A stretch of DNA of 64,000 bases from Lentilactobacillus raoultii (GTDB lineage Bacteria; Bacillota; Bacilli; Lactobacillales; Lactobacillaceae), in assembly GCF_900411375.1 (NCBI RefSeq), contig NZ_LS422981.1, positions 51,437 through 115,436 on the forward strand, given 5' to 3'. Shown here one piece after another: positions 1 through 6,742 of this stretch; position 1 is the first letter of the stretch; every line of letters starts with the position of its first letter. Position numbers and translations under genes: made by a program. A model generated the notes under the pieces. The model was not told the origin of the DNA. It did no database searches and saw only the letters and a program-made list of their open reading frames with translations.

Positions 1-124
1 GAAAAAAGCGATTCATTGGCAGTTCACAACCGCGGATGCCCGCATTAAATTGCGCTCCTTGTATCCCGATATTACGCTCGTAACTGATTAGTAAATTTTT
101 AAGTATATCAAAGATACGTTACAC
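1..124 (+). mobile_element. Right end of an IS630-type element (truncated by window edge)
   Basis: Bases 1-124 are identical to 36726-36849, the right part of a complete 248-bp element further along. It ends in the 17-bp terminal repeat TCAAAGATACGTTACAC and abuts CTAG, with TA as the likely duplicated target. A reading frame at 2-91 encodes a tail (HWQFTTADARIKLRSLYP) that I recall as typical of IS630-family transposase C-termini. Whether the missing left part is a full transposase or the same short deleted form cannot be seen here. Confidence 0.75.
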
Positions 125-178
125 TAGTCGGTTTAATATATTCAGCCAATTCGGAACTACTTAATTGATTAAGCCGGC

Positions 179-631
179 TCACTCCTTTCGATAGTCCAGT
201 GGCTCGCCAACGATGCTTGAAGCCAAGCAGTTTAATTCCCGATAAAGCATCGATTGCTTTTTAATACCGGCTTGTCTAAACTGTTTACGCCACCAAGCCG
301 CCATTAACTTATTAACGCGTCGACAAGCATGTTGTCCTTGATCAGTTAGCGTGACCCAGGTGTTGCGGCGATCGTTTTGATCCGTTTCCCGTTGAATATA
401 GCCATTCTTTTCAAGTGTCGCAAACTCACGACTCACCAATCCTTTGTTAATTGATAATTGATTGGCGACCATTTGCGCAGTTACTTTTTGATAATCCCGG
501 ATAAATAACAATAAATTAGCATTTGAAGCGGTCAAGCCTTTTAAATCCAACTGATGATTCAAGGCCGTAATTGATGATCTTTGAATAATACTGATATAGC
601 GGCCAATCTGATTTGTTTCAACGTCATTCAA
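179..631 (-). CDS. MarR-family transcriptional regulator
   Basis: A 150-residue protein of normal MarR length. A winged helix-turn-helix spans about residues 30-100: a helix around VTAQMVANQLSINKGLVSREF, then the wing with the DRRNTWVTLT strand typical of MarR. It is transcribed away from the DUF2798 membrane protein at 747. The spacer between them holds a perfect 19-bp inverted repeat, so the likely role is repression of the divergent gene and of itself. Ligand unknown; regulators of this type often respond to phenolics, antibiotics or oxidants. Confidence 0.85.
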   Translation of the reverse strand: MNDVETNQIGRYISIIQRSSITALNHQLDLKGLTASNANLLLFIRDYQKVTAQMVANQLSINKGLVSREFATLEKNGYIQRETDQNDRRNTWVTLTDQGQHACRRVNKLMAAWWRKQFRQAGIKKQSMLYRELNCLASSIVGEPLDYRKE

Positions 632-675
632 TGATTTTCCCTTCTTTCCCTCATTGAATATTATAGATGAAAATA

Positions 676-726
676 GTTGACAAATAAACTAATTGTTGTA
701 ACCTGGAAATTAGTTTATTTGTCAAC
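676..726. promoter_or_regulatory. MarR-type operator, 19-bp perfect inverted repeat
   Basis: GTTGACAAATAAACTAATT at 676-694 is repeated exactly as its reverse complement at 708-726, with a 13-bp centre. Each arm contains a TTGACA hexamer (77-82 side and mirror), so each arm could serve as the -35 of one of the divergent genes. Binding of the MarR dimer here would close both promoters. The -10 boxes are not clear by eye. Confidence 0.75.
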
Positions 727-746
727 CATTTAAAGGAGCGTTTGAA

Positions 747-1205
747 ATGACTCAAAAACAACGATTATTTTTTACTGCGGAAATGTGTTTGGGGATGGGC
801 TCGATTATGAGTTTCTTAGGAAATGTAATGGCCACCGGTTTTCAGATGACCACCCTGAGTAATTTCTTAATTTGGTGGGTGCCAACCATCTTCGTCGCCT
901 TTGCCTACAATTTATTAGTAGCTTCCAAAGTAACCAATCTTCTCATCAAGCACGCTACCCAATCCATGATTTCCCAGGTTAAAATTCAGCGCCGAACCGT
1001 GTTGATTCGCAGTTGGACGATGATTATCATCATGTGTCTCAGTATGAGCAGTTTTGGCCTGTTAATCAGTCAAACGCTCTTAGTCATGCCGATCGATGCT
1101 TTGATTTGGATCTGGGGCCGTTCACTGATTCTAGCCTTGATGGTTCGAGCAGTAATTGTCAGGCCGCTAGCAAAAAAGGGATTGGCATTGTTAACTATGA
1201 ACTGA
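747..1205 (+). CDS. DUF2798-type membrane protein
   Basis: A 152-residue protein with four predicted membrane segments (about residues 10-30, 38-58, 85-108 and 115-138), arranged as two tandem halves each with a TAEMCLGMGSIMSFLGN or SWTMIIIMCLSMSSFG type hairpin. The organisation and hydrophobic pairs fit the DUF2798 family, whose function is unknown. It starts at ATG after AAAGGAG and is driven divergently from the MarR gene, whose operator lies directly upstream. It is probably the regulated target of that MarR protein. Confidence 0.7.
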   Translation: MTQKQRLFFTAEMCLGMGSIMSFLGNVMATGFQMTTLSNFLIWWVPTIFVAFAYNLLVASKVTNLLIKHATQSMISQVKIQRRTVLIRSWTMIIIMCLSMSSFGLLISQTLLVMPIDALIWIWGRSLILALMVRAVIVRPLAKKGLALLTMN

Positions 1206-1294
1206 ATCCTTATCTATATAATTTATAACGCCTACAAATTTGACTATAATATACTCATGGTATGAGTCCATTATAGCCAACGGAGGTAATAGGT

Positions 1295-1588
1295 ATGCCA
1301 ACTAAAATGAACGATAAAAAAAGAATTCAAGTTGTTGTAGATAAAAAGTTAAGTGACAACGTTAATGGGATCCTTTCAGATCTCGGATTAAACCAATCCA
1401 TTGTTATTAACGCTTTGTATCGTCGAATCCAAGCTGAAGGAAAAATCCCATTTGATTTTGCATTAACCGATGAGGAACGTGCTAGTCATCATTTATTAAA
1501 CACTATTAAATCATCAGGTATTCCAGTTATTAAAGATCGGAAGAAAGCAGAAAAATTTTTATTTAATGATGAAGATGATGAAAAATAA
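1295..1588 (+). CDS. RelB/DinJ-family antitoxin
   Basis: A 97-residue protein with an N-terminal ribbon-helix-helix (KKRIQVVVDKKLSDNVNGIL, then helices around LGLNQSIVINALYRRI), the RelB/DinJ pattern of antitoxins that dimerise on DNA. It is preceded by the ribosome binding site CGGAGG. The acidic C-terminus would bind the toxin. The reading frame overlaps the start of a toxin-like sequence at 1578, as in translationally coupled TA operons. The partner is frameshifted, so this antitoxin may be orphaned. Confidence 0.8.
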   Translation: MPTKMNDKKRIQVVVDKKLSDNVNGILSDLGLNQSIVINALYRRIQAEGKIPFDFALTDEERASHHLLNTIKSSGIPVIKDRKKAEKFLFNDEDDEK

Positions 1589-1924
1589 CACCATCGCGAT
1601 TGCCTTTATTAAATTTGAAAATAAAAAGGACAGGGTAAAAAGCGTCCCGTTCTTATCTTTAAACAAGGTGAAAATCAATATCGACTATTCAAAATTACGA
1701 CCAAATTTTTAAATAAATCTGTTCATATTAGAAAATATTACTATCAAATCCAACAATGGAAAGAAGCTGGACTCAATCAACCATCATGGATTGATACGAG
1801 TCGTTTGGTAGAATTCCATAAAAATTGGCATCTTCGAGAAGTGGGGAACCTTCAACAAATCGATATTCAAGGTCTAGATAATTTCTTAGAAAATATCCAA
1901 AGAAATTATCGCGAAAATCATTAA
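1578..1924 (+). pseudogene. MazF/PemK-like toxin, frameshifted
   Basis: Translation starts at ATG 1578 (or 1575), inside the end of the antitoxin gene, and reads MKNNTIAIAFIKFENKKDRVK. It then leaves frame near 1640. The continuation is open in the -1 frame to TAA at 1924 (RPVLIFKQGENQYRLFKITT ... SWIDTSRLVEF ... GLDNFLENIQ). Joined, the two parts give about 115 residues resembling a PemK/MazF-type RNase with a strand RPVLIF near the N-terminus and a late W-I-D-T motif. A single-base loss would explain the phase change. The uninterrupted frame stops after 44 residues, so the toxin is probably dead. Family assignment is by eye. Confidence 0.6.
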
Positions 1925-1975
1925 ATTGAATTTACCAAATAATCATAAAAATCGTTGCTCGAGCTTATATTCAGT

Positions 1976-2058
1976 AAAAGTCTCACAACTATTGAAATCA
2001 GCCTATGTGTCACATTAATTTTAAGACACAAGGAAATATCAATATTTGTGGGACTTTT
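1976..2058. terminator. Large imperfect hairpin after the TA locus
   Basis: The arms at 1976-1998 and 2036-2058 are 23 bp long and complementary with about three mismatches. An inner TGTGTC/GACACA pairing extends the stem. The plus side ends in ACTTTTGTTG and the minus side has the AAAAGT arm, so it may terminate transcripts from both sides (toxin remnant and MFS gene). It is unusually long for a simple terminator and could be a palindromic repeat. Confidence 0.5.
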
Positions 2059-2120
2059 GTTGACTACATTTAGTTTCTACATATTTTTTCACAGCAACTG
2101 ATACTTAACTAAAGATGTCA

Positions 2121-3431
2121 CTACCTAATCGCCTTCTGATCCGTCTCCGGCCCAAACAGGCCAATAATAATTGCCGCAATAATCGCCAAACCGGCAATTG
2201 CGTAGTAAATGTATGAAGCGGAAAATTGCGTCATCATAAAGGCAACGGCTGTTGGCATTAACACATTCAGCAATTTTGATGTTCCATTGGCAATCCCGGC
2301 GCCTCGGAAACGATGTGAGGTTTCGAAAAGCTCGTTGGTGTAGATACTAACAACGGAAGCAACCAAAATGTAGAGGGTAATCGTCAGTAGGAACCCATTG
2401 ATTAAGATGCCGGTGGTACTGCGTTCATAAGCGTAGGCAATCCCCAAAATGGCCGTCGCAATAAAAGCTGACAAAATCAACTTTTTTCGACCGGTCCAAT
2501 CAATCATTAGTGCGCCAATCGCCGAACCAATTGGAGCACCAATCATCATAATGGCTGAAAAACCAATTGAATCGACAATGTTAATGTCCTGCTTTAGCAA
2601 TAGCGTCGGTACCCAGGAAGTAAAGGTGTACTGACATAATAATGTGGCACTAACCGCAATGATTGCAATGATTAATCCTCGGATAAATGAGATGTGAACA
2701 GCCGGTTCGTCAGCATCCCTTAGTTCATCCTTGTCATAGAGTCCGTTAACCGTCAATTTTTCAATAATTTGATTAGCTTCCGCTGTTCGCCCCTTGGCTA
2801 ATAGCCAACGAGGTGATTCAGGGAAATGCCGTCTGGCCAGCCACAAGATTAACGCCAAAACGCCCATGGTAACAAACATTGACCGCCAACCAAATTTGGG
2901 AATCAAGAACGAGGCAATCAAGAGGGTAATGGGTGCTCCGGTATTTGCCACAATTGCCGTCATCCCTGACCAGTGGCCCCGTCGTTTGATCGGCGCAAAC
3001 TCATTGACAACTGCATAGCCGGTCACAATCTCAGCACCTAAGCCAACTGCCGCAAAGAATCGTAAACCAATTAAAATCGTCATATTGGGCGCAAAGGCCG
3101 ATAAAAGGGTGAACGTGCCAAATAATAACAAATTAAAATGATACGATAACTTCCGACCATAAAAATCACCCAGATACCCGGCCAAAATTGACCCGATAAA
3201 AAGGCCTAAAAAGCCGCTCGACAGAAAAAGTGAACCTTGGGAAATACTCGCGAATTTATCTTGAATCAGCGTACTGTTAATTGCCCCTGCCATGTACACG
3301 TCGGCGGCATCCAAAATCATCCCGGCACCGGCCAACGCAAACACTTTATAGAATAAAGGTGTTTCGCGAGCGTCGTTTAATCGGGTTTCTAAAGCAGTTG
3401 ATTCATTTTCAAAATATGTGTTATCAGCCAT
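2121..3431 (-). CDS. MFS transporter, sugar-porter-like
   Basis: About 436 residues with twelve predicted membrane segments. The motif PESPRWLLAKGR after segment 6 is the classical sugar-porter family signature, and DFYGRK follows segment 2. The start is placed at MADNTYF because an AGGAGA lies upstream; a longer frame begins 36 bases earlier. It is the last gene of the T-box operon, 62-98 bases behind the isocitrate lyase-like gene. It therefore probably imports the organic acid or polyol handled by the two lyase-like proteins. Substrate cannot be read from sequence. Confidence 0.75.
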   Translation of the reverse strand: MADNTYFENESTALETRLNDARETPLFYKVFALAGAGMILDAADVYMAGAINSTLIQDKFASISQGSLFLSSGFLGLFIGSILAGYLGDFYGRKLSYHFNLLLFGTFTLLSAFAPNMTILIGLRFFAAVGLGAEIVTGYAVVNEFAPIKRRGHWSGMTAIVANTGAPITLLIASFLIPKFGWRSMFVTMGVLALILWLARRHFPESPRWLLAKGRTAEANQIIEKLTVNGLYDKDELRDADEPAVHISFIRGLIIAIIAVSATLLCQYTFTSWVPTLLLKQDINIVDSIGFSAIMMIGAPIGSAIGALMIDWTGRKKLILSAFIATAILGIAYAYERSTTGILINGFLLTITLYILVASVVSIYTNELFETSHRFRGAGIANGTSKLLNVLMPTAVAFMMTQFSASYIYYAIAGLAIIAAIIIGLFGPETDQKAIR

Positions 3432-3529
3432 TGGCAATTCATCTCCTATGTGGCCCTCGAAAAACATGTCGCATCAATCTGGCAAGTTAAAATTTTTCGA
3501 AAGTCTTCTAAATCCAGTTAACATTGAAT

Positions 3530-4435
3530 TTACCCCATATATTCAGCCCGCATTTTCTCTGCCGAATAGCTGGCATCCTGGGCATTAACTTTGTCCAATC
3601 CTACAAACTCATTAAACTTCGGGAAAGTGATCATTCGGTCTTTATAGGCCTTAGTGGTACCATCCCGACGCAGGGTTTCAATCAACGTTTTTTCCGCAAA
3701 GGCCTGCGTATAGGTCATGGCATTCGGGTGAACCACGATATTAAAGCCTAAGCGCTCCAAATCTTCCGTCTTGGTGAGCGGCGTTTTGCCATCTTCGATC
3801 ATGTTGGCCATTAACGGCGTATTTGGAAAGGCCTCATGGATTTTTTCCAATTCAGCAACACTTTGCGGCGCTTCGATAAAAATCAAGTCGGCCCCGGCTG
3901 CTCGATAACGCTTGCTGCGGGCAATGGCATCATCCAAACCATAAACGGCCCGGGCATCAGTTCTCGACATAATCAAGAAATCATCGTGTTGACGAGCTGC
4001 CTTAGCTGCCCGAAGTTTAGCTTCCAAAACTTCAGTTGGTTCAACCTTTTTGCCATCCATGTGACCACAGCGCTTCGGCCAAACCTGGTCTTCGATAAAC
4101 ATTCCGGCCGCGCCAATGGCTTCATAATTTTCAACCGTTCGTTTGATGTTATCAAGATCACCATAGCCGGTATCGGCATCCGCAAAAACTGGGATGTTAA
4201 CCGCATTGATAATCTGGCGGCACCGTTCCAAGGATAAGCCAAAATCGGCAATTCCCCGATCTGGCATGGCTAAGGCCGAGGCACTGGTCGCATAGCCGGC
4301 TGAAAAAACTGCTTGAGCGCCTTCTGCTTCAGCAATTTTAGCGGCTAAAGCATCCGGTGCCACCATCATCCGGACAATGTGCCCACTCATCACTTCAGTT
4401 TTAAATTGATTTCTCATTCGTTTATTTTTCAGCAT
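3530..4435 (-). CDS. Isocitrate lyase/PEP mutase superfamily lyase
   Basis: A 301-residue TIM-barrel protein related to methylisocitrate lyase, 2,3-dimethylmalate lyase and carboxyphosphonate phosphorylmutase. The lyase signature KRCGH (in WPKRCGHMDGK, about residue 124-128) carries the catalytic cysteine. The metal-binding acidic cluster FADADTGYGD and the ED of FIEDQ are present. This points to C-C bond cleavage of a 2-hydroxy (methyl)succinate-type acid rather than phosphonate chemistry. GGGAGG is placed 8 bases before ATG 4435. The gene overlaps the upstream paralogue by 14 bases, so translation is coupled, and both lie behind a T-box leader. Exact substrate unknown. Confidence 0.8.
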   Translation of the reverse strand: MLKNKRMRNQFKTEVMSGHIVRMMVAPDALAAKIAEAEGAQAVFSAGYATSASALAMPDRGIADFGLSLERCRQIINAVNIPVFADADTGYGDLDNIKRTVENYEAIGAAGMFIEDQVWPKRCGHMDGKKVEPTEVLEAKLRAAKAARQHDDFLIMSRTDARAVYGLDDAIARSKRYRAAGADLIFIEAPQSVAELEKIHEAFPNTPLMANMIEDGKTPLTKTEDLERLGFNIVVHPNAMTYTQAFAEKTLIETLRRDGTTKAYKDRMITFPKFNEFVGLDKVNAQDASYSAEKMRAEYMG

Positions 4436-5168
4436 AGGCTAATCCTCCCTGTTTGATAAAATTAATCGCTTGACTTTGCGCTTTTTTAATAACGGTCGAT
4501 AAGTAACCTTTGTCCAACCAACCGGTGATCCCATCAATCTGTTCGGTTCCCGGCTGCCAAGTGGCCAATAGTGGCAGTGGCAATTTTGCCTGCGCCAACT
4601 GGGTTAGTTGTTCGGGCTCATAATGATCAATTGCGATTGCATCCGCACCGGCTCTGGCCAAATACTGAATTCGTTGCATCAGCCCTTCGATTCCGTATGA
4701 ATGTAACCCTTCCAGCTTAATCCAAATCTGGGTAGCTGGATTTTCAAGACTATCTTTGGCCGCTCTTAACTTACCGATCAATTCTTCAGGCGTGGTCGTC
4801 AGCGGTTTGGCCGTGGTGTGTGCCGGGTAAGTCTGATCATTCAGAAGTAAAATATCGCCGCCTGAGCGTTCAAGTTCTTTTGCCGCATAGTACGTATTTA
4901 ATGGATTGCCAAATCCTGATTGCAGATCCGCAATTAACAGACCGGTCTTCTTTAAACGCATGTCCCGTAAAAATTTAGCGTATTCCGAAAGCGTCAGCAT
5001 CCCCTGTGAGTCTTCGGCAATCAAATTACGGCTGGTTAAAGTCCCATCCAATAAGATTGCCGGAAATTTTTCTTGGCTGAGCGCCTTAAATGTATTGCCA
5101 TCTCCGGAAGCGGGGATGATGGTTTCTGGTCGTTGATCCAAGTATGTGAGTAAATTGTTAGTTGTCAT
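4422..5168 (-). CDS. Divergent PEP mutase/isocitrate lyase-like protein
   Basis: A 248-residue protein with the same barrel layout as its neighbour (LLIADLQSGFGNPLNTYYAAKELERSGGDILLLNDQTYP; ARAGADAIAIDHYEP). It lacks the catalytic KKCGH loop: where that should follow, it reads NDQTYPAHTTAKPL. The acidic metal site is partly changed too (ADLQSG). It may be a non-catalytic partner, a mutase-like or hydrolase-like member, or an enzyme with different chemistry. First gene of the operon, with GGAGG seven bases before ATG and the T-box terminator about 40 bases upstream. Confidence 0.65.
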   Translation of the reverse strand: MTTNNLLTYLDQRPETIIPASGDGNTFKALSQEKFPAILLDGTLTSRNLIAEDSQGMLTLSEYAKFLRDMRLKKTGLLIADLQSGFGNPLNTYYAAKELERSGGDILLLNDQTYPAHTTAKPLTTTPEELIGKLRAAKDSLENPATQIWIKLEGLHSYGIEGLMQRIQYLARAGADAIAIDHYEPEQLTQLAQAKLPLPLLATWQPGTEQIDGITGWLDKGYLSTVIKKAQSQAINFIKQGGLAYAEK

Positions 5169-5205
5169 ATTGATTCCTCCGTTCAGTTAATCGTTAAGAA
5201 GGTGC

Positions 5206-5500
5206 ACAAAAAATGCGCCCTTCGAACTATAGTTGCCTATATTCGAAGGGCGCATTAGATGCACGGTACCACCTTGATTTCACCGATTTTAAATCATTCA
5301 AAAATCGATCTTAACGAACACAATTGATCATTGTAGTCGTTGGCCTTGTAATGGTGGCATCCAGTAAACACTCAGTTGATCGCATTTACAGCTCAAAGCC
5401 TACTTTCAATCACTTCCCAAGACTTCCTCTCACCAATTGGAAGCTCTCTTAACGAGGGTAGTCATCTACTCCTGCTTTTCATCGCTCTTTTTCTTAACGT
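5206..5500 (-). ncRNA. T-box leader controlling the lyase/transporter operon
   Basis: Read on the minus strand, the leader has an AGTA motif in Stem I (near 5468-5471), the AGAGAG...GGTG distal-loop pattern, the T-box core AAGGTGGTACCG (5275-5264) and a terminator with a perfect 14-bp stem (5213-5226 with 5242-5255) followed by TTTTTTG. T-boxes sense uncharged tRNA and allow readthrough. The antiterminator bulge reads UGGU, which pairs with a tRNA whose discriminator base is A. The specifier region reads GATTGAAAGTAGGC. GAA-AGT would indicate Ser, but Ser tRNAs usually carry G73, so the cognate amino acid stays open. Confidence 0.9.
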
Positions 5501-5516
5501 TTTCTAATTATTGACT

Positions 5517-5545
5517 ATGATAACTCATTGTTTTCTAATTGTAAA
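5517..5545 (-). promoter_or_regulatory. Promoter of the T-box operon
   Basis: On the minus strand TTTACA (5545-5540) and TATCAT (5522-5517) are separated by 17 bases and sit just upstream of Stem I of the T-box leader. This is a good fit to a housekeeping sigma factor promoter. Confidence 0.6.
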
Positions 5546-5672
5546 CACTTATTTTTTAAACGATCATCTACTGGGGATATTTACAAGAAATAACCGTAGT
5601 AGTAATCTGAATTTAAACTTTAGTAAACTTAGATTCAACACTACATAGACATATTAACTGGGGGTAAAATAA

Positions 5673-5933
5673 ATGATTCTGAAATTATGGTCGCTCTTTT
5701 CTTACTTTGCTGTGCCATTCGCATTGCTTTGCTGGTGGTACTATCTTTGGACTTCACTGAGACATCATGGACGACTATTACTTGCTTTAAATACGCTTGG
5801 TACCATCGTTATATGGATTGGCATTTGGAAAATTCTCGAAGACGTCTCCATTTTGCCAATGTTGGGATTATGGTTAGGCAGCAGTTGGCTGATTCTTAAG
5901 TATACAAAGAACAGCCAAGCGACTAATAAATAA
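5673..5933 (+). CDS. Small membrane protein, unknown function
   Basis: An 86-residue protein with three hydrophobic stretches (about residues 7-26, 34-53 and 58-75) and a short charged tail (KYTKNSQATNK). It has the ribosome binding site GGGGGT before ATG. It stands alone, divergent from the T-box operon, with a hairpin terminator behind it. I do not recognise the family; it could be a small transporter subunit or a stress membrane protein. Confidence 0.6.
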   Translation: MILKLWSLFSYFAVPFALLCWWYYLWTSLRHHGRLLLALNTLGTIVIWIGIWKILEDVSILPMLGLWLGSSWLILKYTKNSQATNK

Positions 5934-5944
5934 ACAAAATTAAA

Positions 5945-5979
5945 AGCAGAACCGACTGCGCACTATGACAGGTTCTGCT
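5945..5979. terminator. Hairpin terminator after the small membrane protein
   Basis: AGCAGAACC (5945-5953) pairs with GGTTCTGCT (5971-5979). The minus strand continues TTTTAATTTTG and the plus strand GTTAATTCTC, so it fits a minus-strand terminator better but may act both ways. Confidence 0.55.
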
Positions 5980-6014
5980 GTTAATTCTCAAAAATCAAAT
6001 TAAGTTTGGCTTTC

Positions 6015-6275
6015 ACACCAATACAGGTGTACAATTAACAGCATGGTTAAAGACAAAGGGTCGCGCCCGGCGTCTTAGCCAAGTGAGTATCGGGTACACT
6101 CCACCATCATTCAATCAACTTAACTCACCGGTGATGGGAGGTAGCCGAATTGGAGACTTGGAGAATACGTGACGGACCTCTGGGTAGTCGATTTTATCGG
6201 TTTGTGCTACGGCATTTACTTGCTGGCGTGTGCCTACGATAAAATCAAAAATGACTAACCAAATTGGTTAGTCAC
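6015..6275 (+). ncRNA. Candidate type I toxin mRNA
   Basis: A promoter-like pair TTGGCT / TGTACAAT with an 18-base spacer starts near 6017. The transcript would run through a structured leader in which ACTCCACCATCA (6099-6110) is nearly complementary to TGATGGGAGGT (6132-6141), hiding a strong ribosome binding site. It then covers a small hydrophobic ORF and ends at the perfect inverted repeat GACTAACCAAATTGGTTAGTC arms (6252-6272). A convergent antisense RNA shares this hairpin. The layout is like Fst/Ldr-type toxin loci; the peptide itself does not match Fst. Confidence 0.45.
6169..6258 (+). CDS. Candidate small hydrophobic toxin peptide (29 aa)
   Basis: A GTG-started ORF after GGAGA. The product begins with polar residues (VTDLW), has one hydrophobic stretch (VVDFIGLCYGIYLLACAY) and ends in a charged tail (DKIKND), the general plan of membrane-acting type I toxins. 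A second overlapping ORF starts at TTG 6149 with the better-spaced GGGAGG, but its product is basic, not hydrophobic. I do not recognise a family. The context of overlapping convergent RNAs is the main support. Confidence 0.35.
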   Translation: MTDLWVVDFIGLCYGIYLLACAYDKIKND

Positions 6276-6365
6276 CTTCCCAGTATCCAACTCACGATTG
6301 CGGGCACTGAGAGGCAACTCGGTGCTCGCTTTTCAATATAATAGTAGCATATTCAATTTGGAAAT
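6240..6365 (-). ncRNA. Candidate antisense antitoxin RNA
   Basis: On the minus strand TTGTAT and TACTAT are 17 bases apart (about 6366-6340). The roughly 100-base RNA would end at the perfect hairpin 6252-6272 followed by ATTTTTGATTTT, a good intrinsic terminator on this strand. It overlaps the 3' end of the candidate toxin ORF. The short words AGTATC and AACTCAC occur in the same order in the toxin leader and in the region antisense to this RNA, which could give distal pairing sites. Confidence 0.45.
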
Positions 6366-6387
6366 ACAATCAAATGAGGGATGAATC

Positions 6388-6588
6388 ATGGCAAAGCAAC
6401 CCTATACCGAGGCTCGGAAGCGAGCCAACAAAAAATGGGATGAGGCCCATAAAGAACGCACCCGCTACATTTCACGTCGTTCACAGGCACGGGGCTTTAT
6501 TCGAAATTTTGCGACTGCTGAAGACTTACAGGAACTCACCAAGTTAATTAGGAAGCGTCAAGAATTTCTTAAAGATAAATCACAATAG
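6388..6588 (+). CDS. Small basic protein, conserved-type, unknown function
   Basis: A 66-residue, highly charged, helix-rich protein (PYTEARKRANKKWDEAHKERTRYISRRSQARGFIRNFATAEDLQ...). It starts at ATG after GAGGGAT. Similar small PYTEARKRANKKWD-type proteins occur in Firmicutes genomes and phages and look like DNA-associated or antitoxin-like proteins; no function is established that I can name. It follows the antisense RNA promoter of the candidate type I locus, transcribed in the opposite direction. Confidence 0.65.
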   Translation: MAKQPYTEARKRANKKWDEAHKERTRYISRRSQARGFIRNFATAEDLQELTKLIRKRQEFLKDKSQ

Positions 6589-6686
6589 ATTAAAGGCTAT
6601 TTGGAAAAGTAATTTAAGTAAACTTTGAGGTAAAACCTTGTGATAGTTAATTTCGCTGATGATCTTCGACAAACTATAGATTTAAA

Positions 6687-6736
6687 AAATGCTAACCAAC
6701 TCTCTCCAGTCTCACAGGAAAAGTTGATTAGCATTT
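6687..6736 (-). terminator. ackA terminator
   Basis: AAATGCTAA at 6687 onwards pairs with TTAGCATTT ending at 6736, and the stem continues inwards with near-complementary CAACT/AGTTG. On the minus strand it is followed by a T run (ATTTTTTAAAT). It lies directly behind ackA. Confidence 0.8.
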
Positions 6737-6742
6737 TGGATT

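Noticed and set aside
5461-5475. Serine specificity for the T-box from GAA-AGT
   Set aside because: The antiterminator bulge UGGU predicts discriminator A, while serine tRNAs usually have G73; assignment left open.
5650-5900. Second overlapping ORF in the small membrane protein gene
   Set aside because: It lacks a good ribosome binding site and its composition is that of a shadow frame; the 86-residue frame has GGGGGT at the right distance.
6149-6241. TTG-started 30-residue ORF with the better ribosome binding site in the type I locus
   Set aside because: The product is arginine-rich and not membrane-like; it might be a leader peptide, but there is not enough support to list it as a gene.
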